Source of the DNA: Actinomycetes bacterium
Lineage (GTDB): Bacteria > Actinomycetota > Actinomycetes > Streptosporangiales > Streptosporangiaceae
Reading direction: 5' to 3'
Length of the DNA stretch: 61,201 nucleotides
NCBI GenBank assembly: GCA_025964575.1
Contig: JAOPYO010000478.1
Span: 1 to 61,201, forward strand
The notes under the pieces: generated by a model
Databases searched by the model: none
What the model was told of the DNA's origin: nothing
What the model saw: only the letters and a program-made list of their open reading frames with translations
Shown here: in pieces, positions 16,454 through 24,901 of the stretch
Position numbering within the stretch: the first letter of the stretch is position 1
Layout: every line of letters begins with the position of its first letter
Program-made: the position numbers and the translations under genes

Positions 16454-18295
16454 ATGACGAGACTGCCGGGTGCTACGCCCTTGTTCGCCCAGCCGTCCAT
16501 CACCGCGGAGCGCAGAGCGGATGGAGCCACCATCCTCCGGTCGACCGAGCCGCTCGGAGAGTACGAGCCGACCCTGGCCCACCTCCTGCGGCGCCGGGCA
16601 GGGGAGCACCCGGAGCGGATCCTCGCGGCCGAGCGCACGGCCGACGGCTGGAGGTCGGTCACCTACGGCGAGGCTCGGGCGGTCGCCGACCGCCTTGCCC
16701 AGGCATTCGTCGACCGGGGGCTGAGTTCGGATCGTCCGCTGATGATCCTTTCGCCCAACTCGATCGTTCATCTGCTCATGACGCTCGCCGGATACACCGC
16801 GGGGGTTCCCGTGGCTCCCGTGAGCGTGGCCTACTCACTCCGGAGTCAGGATCACGCCCGGCTGATGTGCCTCGCCGATGCCGTGCGGCCCGGTCTGGTG
16901 TTCGCCGAAGATGGCACCGCTTTCCGGAAGGCGCTGACCGTGGTGGCCGGCCATGGGGCGCGCACCGTTGTGACCACCGGCTTTGAGCCGGGAGTGGATG
17001 AGACCCTTGACGATCTGTTCGCCGCGGAGCCCGGCGATGCCCTCGAGAAGTCGTTCGCGGCGATCGGGCCGGAGACGGTCGCCAAGGTCCTGTTCACCTC
17101 GGGGTCGACCGGCTTTCCCAAGGGGGTGCCCAACACACATCGGATGCTGTGCGCCAATCAGCAGATGATCCGCCAGGTGTGGCCGTTCCTGGCCGAGGAC
17201 CCACCGGTGCTGGTCGACTGGCTGCCGTGGAGTCACACCTTCGGTGGCAACCACAACATCAACCTGGTGCTTGCCAACGGCGGCACTCTCTACATCGACG
17301 ACGGAGCCCCGGCGCCGGGGCTGTTCGATCGGTCGCTCGACCTGCTCGGGCAGGTCGCGCCCACTCTCTACTTCAATGTCCCCGCCGGGTACGCCGCGCT
17401 CGTTCCGGCGCTGGAGGCCGACCCCGGGTTCGCGCGGCACTTCTTCTCCCGGCTGCGGCTGCTCTTCACGGCAGCCGCGGCGTTGCCCTCGGATCTGCAC
17501 GAGCGGCTGGCCAAGCTGGCGGCCGAGCACTCCCCGGACCGTTTCATTCCGGTGACGGCGGCGTGGGGCAGCACGGAGACCGCCCCGGCGGTCACCAGCG
17601 CGCATGTGGCCGACGCGCCTCCCGGGTGCCTCGGCGTGCCGCTGCCCGGCACCGAGGTCAAGCTGGTGCCCGCCGACGGCAAGCTCGAGATGCGAGTTCG
17701 CGGGCCCAACGTCTTCAGCGGTTATCTGGGGCGGCCCGATCTGACCGCCCAGGCCTTCGACGAGGAGGGTTTCTACCGCATCGGCGACGCCGGCCGCCCG
17801 GTCGACCCAGCCGATCCCAACCTGGGCATCTTCTTCGACGGCCGCATCGCGGAGGACTTCAAACTCACCTCCGGGACCTGGGTGAATGTCAGCAACCTGC
17901 GGGTCGGGCTGTTGTCGGCCTGCGGAGGGCTGCTCCAGGACGCCGTCATCGCCGGACATGACCAGGCCTTCGTCTCGGCCCTTGCCTGGATCAACCTGGC
18001 CGAGGCAGGACGGATCGCGGGGGAGATGGCCCCCGCTGAGCCGCACACCGTTCCGGCGATCCGCAAGACGATCGGCGCGGCGCTGAGCGCGCTCAACGCG
18101 GGCGCCGGGTCGGCCGCACGGATAGAGCGGGTCGTGCTGCTCGCCGAGCCGGCCGCCCTGGACCACGGGGAGATCACCGACAAGGGCTACATCAACCAGG
18201 CGACGGTGCTCACGCGTCGTGCCGCCACCGTCGAACGGCTCTACACCGAACCGGTGGCCGCGGACGTCATCCTGCCCGCCGCCGACAGCCGCTGA
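16454..18295 (+). CDS. fcs: Feruloyl-CoA synthase-type aryl-CoA ligase
   Basis: 613 residues. It belongs to the feruloyl-CoA synthase branch of the ANL superfamily: the N-terminal RSTEPLGEYEPTLAHLLRRRA, MILSPNSIVHLLMTLAGY, ATP loop LFTSGSTGFPKGVP, WLPWSHTFGGNHNINLVL and AAWGSTETAPA are characteristic, and the length fits. Ferulate, coumarate or cinnamate-type acids are activated with ATP and CoA. GGGGAG lies before the ATG at 16454; the frame is also open from 16409, but that start lies inside the palindrome. Substrate assignment within the phenylpropenoates is inference. Confidence 0.87.
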   Translation: MTRLPGATPLFAQPSITAERRADGATILRSTEPLGEYEPTLAHLLRRRAGEHPERILAAERTADGWRSVTYGEARAVADRLAQAFVDRGLSSDRPLMILSPNSIVHLLMTLAGYTAGVPVAPVSVAYSLRSQDHARLMCLADAVRPGLVFAEDGTAFRKALTVVAGHGARTVVTTGFEPGVDETLDDLFAAEPGDALEKSFAAIGPETVAKVLFTSGSTGFPKGVPNTHRMLCANQQMIRQVWPFLAEDPPVLVDWLPWSHTFGGNHNINLVLANGGTLYIDDGAPAPGLFDRSLDLLGQVAPTLYFNVPAGYAALVPALEADPGFARHFFSRLRLLFTAAAALPSDLHERLAKLAAEHSPDRFIPVTAAWGSTETAPAVTSAHVADAPPGCLGVPLPGTEVKLVPADGKLEMRVRGPNVFSGYLGRPDLTAQAFDEEGFYRIGDAGRPVDPADPNLGIFFDGRIAEDFKLTSGTWVNVSNLRVGLLSACGGLLQDAVIAGHDQAFVSALAWINLAEAGRIAGEMAPAEPHTVPAIRKTIGAALSALNAGAGSAARIERVVLLAEPAALDHGEITDKGYINQATVLTRRAATVERLYTEPVAADVILPAADSR

Positions 18296-18296
18296 C

Positions 18297-18340
18297 GCCG
18301 GTACGGAGGGGACGCACTCGGGCATCGCCTCCGTACCGGC
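18297..18340. terminator. Hairpin between convergent genes
   Basis: GCCGGTACGGAGG (18297-18309) and its exact complement (18328-18340) form a 13-bp stem with an 18-base loop. It starts one base after the stop of the ligase gene and faces the convergent hydratase gene. Probably a bidirectional, U-poor terminator of the actinobacterial kind. Confidence 0.75.
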
Positions 18341-18392
18341 TCAGCTATGCCTGCGATCAGGGGACATGCTCAGGCATCCCCGCCGTATTCGC

Positions 18393-19133
18393 TCAGCGGC
18401 GTTTGCGATCGAGGAAGGCGGTCATCCGATCGTGCTTGTCCTGATCGGTGAACAGCACCGCCTGGGCGAGCAACTCCACAGATGGGTGGGCCGCCTCGGG
18501 AGCGTCCATGGCGAGCTTGGTCAGTCGCAGCGCCAGGGGGGACTGCTGGGCGAGCGTGTCGCACAACGCGTGGGCCGCGTCCAGCAACTGCGCCGGATCG
18601 TGCACGCTGCGGACGAGACCGGCCGTGTGCGCCTCGTCGGCACTCAGCCGGCGGCCCGCCATGAGCATGTCCTTGGCGAGGGATTCACCGATGAGGCGGG
18701 GGAGCCTCCAGGTGGCGCCCGCCCCGGCGATGATCCCCAGGCCGGTCTCCGGCTGCCCGAAGACCGTACGGGGCGTGGCGAGGCGGAAGTCGCACGCGTA
18801 GGCGAGCTCCGCGCCGCCACCGAGCGCCCACCCGTCGATGGCGGCGACCGAGGGCATCGGAAGCTTGCGGACCCGTTCGAACAGCCCGACGTTGATCCCC
18901 TCGAGGGCCTCGCCGACGCCGCGGTCGCGCAGCTCCGCGATGTCCGCGCCGCCGGCGAAGACCCCGTCGCGGCCGGTCACGATGGCCAGTCTCGGTGTGG
19001 CCTCCAGCTCCCCGCAGACCTCGTGCAGAGCGTCGATGGCGGCCTTGTCGAGGGCGTTCTTACGTTCCGGCCGGTTCAGGACGATGACCAGCCGGTCCTC
19101 CCGGCTCCGGTCGACCTGGATCGGCTCGCTCAT
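18393..19133 (-). CDS. Enoyl-CoA hydratase/isomerase (crotonase)
   Basis: 246 residues. Oxyanion-hole segments FAGGADIAEL and AIDGWALGGGAELAYACDFRLA are intact. The first catalytic Glu is in FGQPETGLGIIAG; at the place of the second the sequence reads SLAKDMLMAGRR, with Asp rather than Glu. This may be a simple hydratase or a hydratase/aldolase that would cleave a feruloyl-type side chain. The start overlaps the dehydrogenase stop by four bases. Context supports side-chain processing after CoA activation. Confidence 0.88.
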   Translation of the reverse strand: MSEPIQVDRSREDRLVIVLNRPERKNALDKAAIDALHEVCGELEATPRLAIVTGRDGVFAGGADIAELRDRGVGEALEGINVGLFERVRKLPMPSVAAIDGWALGGGAELAYACDFRLATPRTVFGQPETGLGIIAGAGATWRLPRLIGESLAKDMLMAGRRLSADEAHTAGLVRSVHDPAQLLDAAHALCDTLAQQSPLALRLTKLAMDAPEAAHPSVELLAQAVLFTDQDKHDRMTAFLDRKRR

Positions 19134-19987
19134 GAGGCGTTCCAGTCGTAGAAGCCATGTCCGGTCTTCTTACCGAGCCGCCCCTCTTCGACGAGACGGA
19201 CCAGGATGCCCGGCGGGGTGAAGCGTGGGCCGAGCGACGCCTCCAGATGCCGTGCGATGTCCAGCCGTACGTCCAGGCCGACCAGGTCGGTGAGGCGTAG
19301 CGGGCCCATGGGGTGGCGGTAGCCGAGCTCCATGGCCTTGTCGATGTCGGCGGCCTCGGCGACGCCCTCTTCCAGCATGCGCATGGCCTCCAGCCCGATC
19401 GCGACGCCGAGCCGGCTGGTGGCGAACCCGGGGACGTCACGCACCACGATCGACTCCTTGCCGAAGGCGGTGACGAGTGCTCGCGCGCTGTCCACGGTCT
19501 CCGCGGCCGTGTGCTCGCCGACCACGATCTCGACCAGTGGCATCGACCAGACGGGATTGAAGAAGTGCAGGCCGAGGAAGCGGTCCGGCCGGTCGAGCAC
19601 CCCGGCGAGCCCGGTCACCGGCAGCCCCGAGGTGTTGGTGGCGAGAAGCCCCGGTTCCAGCTTCTCGATGGCCGACAGCACCTCGCGTTTGAGGTCGGCT
19701 CGTTCCGGAACCGCCTCGACCGCCACGTCCGGCCGCGACGGCGCGGCCGCGATGGCGGGCAGGGTGGTGATCCTGGCCGGGAGGTCGTCGGCGGTCGCCG
19801 CGTCGAGCCGGCCGCGGGCGGCCGCCTTGTGGGCGGCCTCGCTGATCGCCGTGAGGGCGGCGTCGGCGCGTGCCCCGTCGGGTTCGACCAGGGTGACGGC
19901 ATGGCCTGCCAGGGCCAGGACATAAGCGATCCCGGTGCCCATGGTGCCGCCGCCGACGACGAGGGCGTGCCGCGGTGTGGTGGTCAT
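19130..19987 (-). CDS. 3-hydroxyacyl-CoA dehydrogenase (3HCDH)
   Basis: 285 residues from ATG 19987, which has CCGGAG 5 bp before it; an ATG at 20014 in the same frame would add nine residues. Rossmann loop GGGTMGTGIAYVLALAGH, acidic residue at VTLVEPD (NAD), active-site LHFFNPVWSMPLVEIV with the catalytic His, then C-terminal domain GFATSRLGVAIGLEAMRML. Oxidises 3-hydroxyacyl-CoA to 3-oxoacyl-CoA. Together with the crotonase it gives two steps of beta-oxidation of an aryl side chain; the thiolase is not in the window. Confidence 0.9.
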   Translation of the reverse strand: MTTTPRHALVVGGGTMGTGIAYVLALAGHAVTLVEPDGARADAALTAISEAAHKAAARGRLDAATADDLPARITTLPAIAAAPSRPDVAVEAVPERADLKREVLSAIEKLEPGLLATNTSGLPVTGLAGVLDRPDRFLGLHFFNPVWSMPLVEIVVGEHTAAETVDSARALVTAFGKESIVVRDVPGFATSRLGVAIGLEAMRMLEEGVAEAADIDKAMELGYRHPMGPLRLTDLVGLDVRLDIARHLEASLGPRFTPPGILVRLVEEGRLGKKTGHGFYDWNAS

Positions 19988-20006
19988 GTGTGCTCCGGCG
20001 TTCCCA

Positions 20007-20432
20007 TCATGCATGGGTGTTCCCGTCTTCGTTGCCGAGGACGTCCGCGGAGGCGAGGTTGGCCAGCCGGACCTCGCCGCGTGCTATGTCCCGGCCCGCT
20101 TCGTCGGTGATGGCGACCTGCCAGAGCTGCTGGGTGCGGCCACGGTGGATCGGCGTGGCGGTGGCGGTGAGCGTTCCGGAGCGCGCGGCGCGCAGGAAGT
20201 TGGTGTGGTTGGCGACGCCCACGACGTTGCCGCGGTCGCCGAGCCACAGCGCGGCGCCGACGCTGGCCGCGGTCTCGACGATCGAGCAGTGCACGCCGCC
20301 GTGCACGATTCCGTACGGCTGGAGCAGCTCCGGTGTGATCTCGCAGGTCACAACGGTACGGTCAGCGCCGAGCTCGATGAAGTCGAGCCCCAGGGTCTTG
20401 TTGAAGCCGCCGACGTTTCCGGGCAACTGCAT
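20007..20432 (-). CDS. PaaI-type hot-dog thioesterase
   Basis: 141 residues; YGIVHGGVHCSIVETAASVGAAL carries the HGG turn and catalytic acidic residue (ETAAS), as in PaaI-like enzymes. A GAGGAG ribosome site precedes the ATG at 20432 by about 5 bases. The enzyme hydrolyses aryl-CoA thioesters and typically rescues CoA from dead-end intermediates. It is the first gene of a three-gene set with the dehydrogenase and hydratase. The 240 bp upstream (20433-20672) show no gene I can support. Confidence 0.88.
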   Translation of the reverse strand: MQLPGNVGGFNKTLGLDFIELGADRTVVTCEITPELLQPYGIVHGGVHCSIVETAASVGAALWLGDRGNVVGVANHTNFLRAARSGTLTATATPIHRGRTQQLWQVAITDEAGRDIARGEVRLANLASADVLGNEDGNTHA

Positions 20433-20672
20433 GTTTCTCCTCAGCGCCGTCGCCGATGAGCGACGGGTTCGTCTCTGGATCAGCCGTCTCTGGGACCACG
20501 GAGTCCGGGGGACGCCATGATCTCGAGCATCTCCGTGATCGTGTCTATCGTTTGGTCGCTGCGCCGCCGCAGAGCGTGCGGCCAGCCCTGCCATCTTCTC
20601 GCACACCTCCCCGGCGTCCGGCGCCGGGCTCGGCCGGCCCGAGGACGGCTGACCGGTGACGGGCTCGCCCGC

Positions 20673-21548
20673 TCACGTCTCCTCCGCGATGCCCCGCCAG
20701 TGCCGGTCGGCGGCCGGTTGCCAGCTGCTGTGCCGGTCTCTGAACACGGTGACCGCCTGGGTGCCACTCCACTGGTCCGGAAGCAGTTCCGGGGGCAGGC
20801 TGGGGTCGAGGAAGGGGAATCGCCGCCATTCCTGGACCAGCCGGATCTGGGCGGCGAACATCTCCGCGGTGTTCGTGGGGTGTAGCAGGCGGACCTCATC
20901 GAGAAAGTCCTCGTACGCCAGTTCGATCTCGGCGAGGTCCCACGCCTGGCGTGCCACCCGCCGCGCCTCTCGCAGATCGCTCAGTCCGCCGACGAAGACC
21001 GTGGTCGTGTCGGCCACGCCGACCTGGTCGAGCACCTCGCACACCTCGGGCCGCCGCTCCGGGTGCGGGCTCACCCAGACGCCAGGGGAGAGGTTGCCCA
21101 GCCCGTTCCAGGCCATGCGCGTGCGGAGCAGGTGCCGTAGCTTCCGGTTGGTCTCCGGCACGCTGGCCAGGACGATCAGCCACTGCTCGTTCCAGGCGGT
21201 CACGGGCGCGCCGAATCCGTAGATCCGCTCGGCGCCCTCGGTGAGCAGGCGGCGGCCGGCCGGGGTCAGCTGCCAGGCGGTGCGCCGTCCGTGGCGGCGC
21301 GACTCGAGCCACCCTTCGGTGGCGCTGCGGGCCAGCGCCTGCCGGATCGCCTTCTCCTCCACCTGGACGAGTGTGAGCGCGTGCAGGAACGTCGAGGTCC
21401 ACACCGGTCGCCCGGTGGGCAGGACGAATTCACCCAGGAGAGTCAGCAGCAGCGAGCGCGCGCTGGCCGCACCGATCTCACGGCGTCGGCGGAACTCCGG
21501 CTCGGGTGGCGCATAGGCCTCCACGCCCGTAGGAGTGGGTCCGGGCAT
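20673..21548 (-). CDS. PaaX-family transcriptional regulator (2)
   Basis: 291 residues: SARSLLLTLLGEFVLPTGRPVWTSTF, EKAIRQALARSATEGWL (winged helix), central domain WNEQWLIVLASVPETNRKLR and WNGLGNLSPGVWVSPHPER. Same architecture as the protein at 15527, but the sequence differs throughout, so they probably read different effectors. It is divergent from boxC across 153 bp and most likely represses the box genes in response to benzoyl-CoA or a later CoA ester. Confidence 0.92.
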   Translation of the reverse strand: MPGPTPTGVEAYAPPEPEFRRRREIGAASARSLLLTLLGEFVLPTGRPVWTSTFLHALTLVQVEEKAIRQALARSATEGWLESRRHGRRTAWQLTPAGRRLLTEGAERIYGFGAPVTAWNEQWLIVLASVPETNRKLRHLLRTRMAWNGLGNLSPGVWVSPHPERRPEVCEVLDQVGVADTTTVFVGGLSDLREARRVARQAWDLAEIELAYEDFLDEVRLLHPTNTAEMFAAQIRLVQEWRRFPFLDPSLPPELLPDQWSGTQAVTVFRDRHSSWQPAADRHWRGIAEET

Positions 21549-21701
21549 CTGCTGCTCCTCGGCTCATCGTGTCTGCGCAGGTCCAGTATTCCCCGGCCTG
21601 CCTCCAGGTCCCAGGTTTCCATGATATTCCACAAGAGTATTGACGAACGTTTCATACATGTAGAGCATTGGGGCCAGGTTCACCACGAACGGAGACAGCG
21701 C

Positions 21702-23411
21702 ATGACGGCCGATGTCGTGTCGGAGCCACCTTCAGAAGAGACGGCCGAGCCGACCACGACGGCAGCCGTCGTCGACTTCGACACCCACCCCGGTCGCTAT
21801 CGCCACTGGCGGCTCGAGACCGACGGGCGGATCGCCCGGCTGATCCTCGATGTCGACGAGCAGGGCGGGCTGGTGCCCGGCTACGAGCTCAAGCTCAACA
21901 CCTACGACCTGGGCGTGGACATCGAGCTCTACGACGCAGTGCAGCGGCTGAGGTTCGAGCACCCCGAGGTCCGCGCGGTGGTCATCACCAGCGGTAAGGA
22001 GCGGGTCTTCTGCGCCGGTGCGAACATCCGGATGCTCGCCCAGTCGCCTCATCCCTGGAAGGTGAACTTCTGCAAGTTCACCAACGAGACCCGCAACGGC
22101 CTGGAGGACGCCAGCGCCCACTCCGGCAAGCGATGGATCGCCGCCCTCAACGGCCCCACCGCCGGTGGCGGCTATGAGGTCGCGCTGGCCTGCGACGAGA
22201 TCATCCTGATCGACGACGGCTCCTCGGCCGTCTCGCTCCCGGAGGTGCCGCTGCTGGGCGTGCTGCCGGGCACGGGCGGGCTGACCCGGCTGGTGGACAA
22301 GCGGCGCGTTCGCCGCGATCTCGCTGACGTGTTCGCCACCCGGGTCGAGGGCGTACGTGGGCAGACCGCGGTCGACTGGGGCCTGGTCGACGCGACGGTG
22401 CCACCGCGCCGCTTCGACGAGGCGATCGAGGCCAGGGTGGCCGCAGTCCTCGCGGAAGCCGGCCCGGACCGGGACGTCCGGGGCGTCGAGCTGACCCCGC
22501 TGGAGCGGACTGCCGGACCCGACGGACTCCGCTACCCCCACGTGACCTGTGAGATCGACCGGCCGGCCGGGACGGCGACCATCACCGTGCAGGGGCCGAC
22601 GGACGTGCCGGCCGACGCCGCCGAGGTGCATGAACAAGGCGTGGGCTTCTGGCTGCTCGCGGTCGCCAGGGAACTGGACGACCTGATCCTGCGGCTGCGC
22701 ACCAACGAGCTGGAGGTCGGCACCTGGGTCGTCAAGACCCGGGGCGACTCCGCCACGGCCGCCCGGTTCGACGAGTTCGTGCTGGCCCACCGCGACGACT
22801 GGCTGGTCGAGGAGACGCTGCACTACTACAAGCGCACCCTCAAACGCCTGGACGTCTCCTCTCGTACGATCTTCGCGGTGATCGAGCCCGGTGGCTGTTT
22901 CACCGGCAGCCTGGCCGAACTCGCGCTCGCCGCCGACCGGTCGTACATGCTCGACGGCGTTATGGAGGACGACCAGACCCCGGCCGTGCTGACGCTCACC
23001 CCCATGAACCTGGGGCCGCTGCCGATGGGCAACGGGCTCACCCGGCTGGCCAGCCGCTTCTACGGCAGGGACGAGGCGTACGAGACCGCCGCCAAGCTGG
23101 CGGGCACTCCGCTCACCGCCCAGGACGCCCACGACGCGGGTCTGGTCACCTTCATCCCCGACGAACTCGACTGGGACGACGAGCTGCGCCTCGCGCTGGA
23201 GGAGCGCGCGGCGTTCAGCCCGGACGCGCTGACCGGCATGGAGGCCAGCCACCGGTTCGTCGGCCCGGAGACCCTCGAAACCAAGATCTTCGCGAGGCTG
23301 ACCGCCTGGCAGAACTGGATCTTCCAGCGGCCCAACGCCGCGGGACCGGAAGGCGCGCTGCGCCGCTACGGAACCGGGCAGCGGGCCGTCTTCGACCGGC
23401 GGCGGGTCTGA
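21702..23411 (+). CDS. boxC: BoxC, 2,3-epoxybenzoyl-CoA dihydrolase
   Basis: 569 residues; a double crotonase-like protein as in Azoarcus BoxC (about 555). FCAGANIRMLAQSPH and LNGPTAGGGYEVALACDEI form the active oxyanion hole, and EVPLLGVLPGTGGLTRLVDKRRVRRD follows. The C-terminal half has a second fold (VIEPGGCFTGSLAELALAADRSY). The enzyme opens the 2,3-epoxide of benzoyl-CoA to 3,4-dehydroadipyl-CoA semialdehyde and formate. Possible -35 TTGACG at 21642 in the divergent promoter region. The stop overlaps the ATG of a short leader frame (TGATG). Confidence 0.93.
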   Translation: MTADVVSEPPSEETAEPTTTAAVVDFDTHPGRYRHWRLETDGRIARLILDVDEQGGLVPGYELKLNTYDLGVDIELYDAVQRLRFEHPEVRAVVITSGKERVFCAGANIRMLAQSPHPWKVNFCKFTNETRNGLEDASAHSGKRWIAALNGPTAGGGYEVALACDEIILIDDGSSAVSLPEVPLLGVLPGTGGLTRLVDKRRVRRDLADVFATRVEGVRGQTAVDWGLVDATVPPRRFDEAIEARVAAVLAEAGPDRDVRGVELTPLERTAGPDGLRYPHVTCEIDRPAGTATITVQGPTDVPADAAEVHEQGVGFWLLAVARELDDLILRLRTNELEVGTWVVKTRGDSATAARFDEFVLAHRDDWLVEETLHYYKRTLKRLDVSSRTIFAVIEPGGCFTGSLAELALAADRSYMLDGVMEDDQTPAVLTLTPMNLGPLPMGNGLTRLASRFYGRDEAYETAAKLAGTPLTAQDAHDAGLVTFIPDELDWDDELRLALEERAAFSPDALTGMEASHRFVGPETLETKIFARLTAWQNWIFQRPNAAGPEGALRRYGTGQRAVFDRRRV

Positions 23412-23467
23412 TGTCCGTCTCCGACAGGCAATGTCTGATGTCTGTCTCCGACAGAACGAGAGTGTGA
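23411..23467 (+). CDS. 18-codon leader frame with duplicated element, between boxC and boxB
   Basis: ATG 23411 shares its A with the boxC stop. The frame encodes MSVSDRQCLMSVSDRTRV and stops at 23465-23467, two bases before the boxB ATG. The DNA contains two 17-bp direct copies, ATGTCYGTCTCCGACAG at 23411-23427 and 23438-23454. Each holds a hyphenated palindrome; the second is TCTGTC-TCC-GACAGA. It may be a coupling peptide, a pair of operators, or both. No homology supports it as a protein. Confidence 0.4.
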   Translation: MSVSDRQCLMSVSDRTRV

Positions 23468-23469
23468 CC

Positions 23470-24888
23470 ATGACCACGATCGACTACAGCGGGAAGATCC
23501 CGAACAACGTCGAACTGGACACCGACCGGCGGCTCCAGCGGGCGCTGGAGTCCTGGCAGCCGAACTTCCTGAGCTGGTGGCGGGACCTCGGCCCGACCGT
23601 GTTCAAGGAGAACGACATCTACCTGCGCACCGCGGTCGCGGTCGGCAGGGAGGGCTGGGCCCACTTCGACTACGTGAAGATGCCGGAGTACCGGTGGGGG
23701 ATCTTCCTCGCCGAACGTAAGAACGAGCGTGTCATCAGCCACGGTCAGCACAAGGGCGAGCCCGCCTGGCAGACCGTTCCCGGCGAATACCGCGCCGACC
23801 TGCGCCGTCTCATCGTTGTGCAGGGTGACACCGAACCGGCCAGCGTCGAACAGCAACGGCACCTCGGCCGCACCGCACCCAGCCTGTACGACCTGCGCAA
23901 CCTCTTCCAGGTGAACGTGGAGGAGGGCCGCCACCTCTGGGCCATGGTCTACCTGCTGCACGCCCACTTCGGCCGGGACGGCCGCGACGAGGCCGAGATG
24001 CTGCTGCAGCGCAACAGCGGCGACGCCGACTCCCCGCGCATCCTCGGCGCCTTCAATGAGCAGACGCCGGACTGGCTGGCGTTCTTCATGTTCACCTACT
24101 TCACCGACCGGGACGGCAAGTTCCAGCTCGGCACCCTCAAGGAGAGCGCCTTCGACCCGCTGGCCCGCACCTGCGAGTTCATGCTCAAGGAGGAGGCCCA
24201 CCACATGTTCGTGGGCACCACCGGCGTGCAGCGGATCGTGGAGCGGACCGCGGCGCTCATGAAGGAGCACGACACCGAGGACGTCTTCCCGCACGGCGGC
24301 ATCCCCCTGTCGGTCATCCAGAAGTACCTGAACTTCCATTTCGCGGTGTCGATGGACCTGTTCGGCTCCGAGACCAGCACCAACGCCGCCAACTACTTCT
24401 CCGGCGGGGTGAAGGGCCGGTGGATGGAGAACCGCCGCAAGGACGACCACCTGCTGCTGGACGCCGTCGCCGAGGTGGGTACCGTCCGCGACGGCCGGTT
24501 CGTCACCGACGAGGTCCCCGCGCTGTCCGCGCTCAACCTCGACCTGCGCAACGAGTACGTGGGCGACTGCAAGAACGGCGTCAAGCGCTGGAACCGGGCG
24601 CTGGAGGCGGCCGGGCTGTCGCAGCGCCTCATCGTGCCGCACGAGGGCTTCAACCGGCAGGTGGGCGTCTACGCCGGAGTCCACATCAGCCCCGACGGCG
24701 AGGTGCTCGACGAGGCGTTCTGGCGGGCGCACGAGGATCACTGGCTGCCCAGCCGGCAGGACCGGGCGAACGTCGCCGCGCTGATGCAACCCGTGTACGA
24801 GCCCGGCAGGTTCGCGCCCTGGATCAACCCGCCGACCGTCGGCATCAACGACCAATCCGTCGACTTCTCCTATGTCCGCACCGGCTGA
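23470..24888 (+). CDS. boxB: BoxB, benzoyl-CoA 2,3-epoxidase
   Basis: 472 residues; the usual BoxB length. Two di-iron carboxylate motifs, VEEGRHLW and KEEAHHMF, supply the Glu and His ligands. N-terminus IPNNVELDTDRRLQRALESWQPNFLSWW and C-terminal PWINPPTVGINDQSVDFSYVR are characteristic. It adds one oxygen of O2 across C2-C3 of benzoyl-CoA and needs electrons from a reductase (BoxA elsewhere). Start at 23470 preferred over 23431, which lies inside the duplicated leader. The stop lies 13 bases before the ligase ATG at 24902. Confidence 0.95.
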   Translation: MTTIDYSGKIPNNVELDTDRRLQRALESWQPNFLSWWRDLGPTVFKENDIYLRTAVAVGREGWAHFDYVKMPEYRWGIFLAERKNERVISHGQHKGEPAWQTVPGEYRADLRRLIVVQGDTEPASVEQQRHLGRTAPSLYDLRNLFQVNVEEGRHLWAMVYLLHAHFGRDGRDEAEMLLQRNSGDADSPRILGAFNEQTPDWLAFFMFTYFTDRDGKFQLGTLKESAFDPLARTCEFMLKEEAHHMFVGTTGVQRIVERTAALMKEHDTEDVFPHGGIPLSVIQKYLNFHFAVSMDLFGSETSTNAANYFSGGVKGRWMENRRKDDHLLLDAVAEVGTVRDGRFVTDEVPALSALNLDLRNEYVGDCKNGVKRWNRALEAAGLSQRLIVPHEGFNRQVGVYAGVHISPDGEVLDEAFWRAHEDHWLPSRQDRANVAALMQPVYEPGRFAPWINPPTVGINDQSVDFSYVRTG

Positions 24889-24901
24889 TCGGAACCGGCT
24901 C

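Noticed and set aside
20433-20672. Upstream extension of the thioesterase frame and a minus frame containing RRRSDQTIDTITEMLEIM
   Set aside because: No family similarity; the ATG at 20432 has a GAGGAG site and starts the domain.
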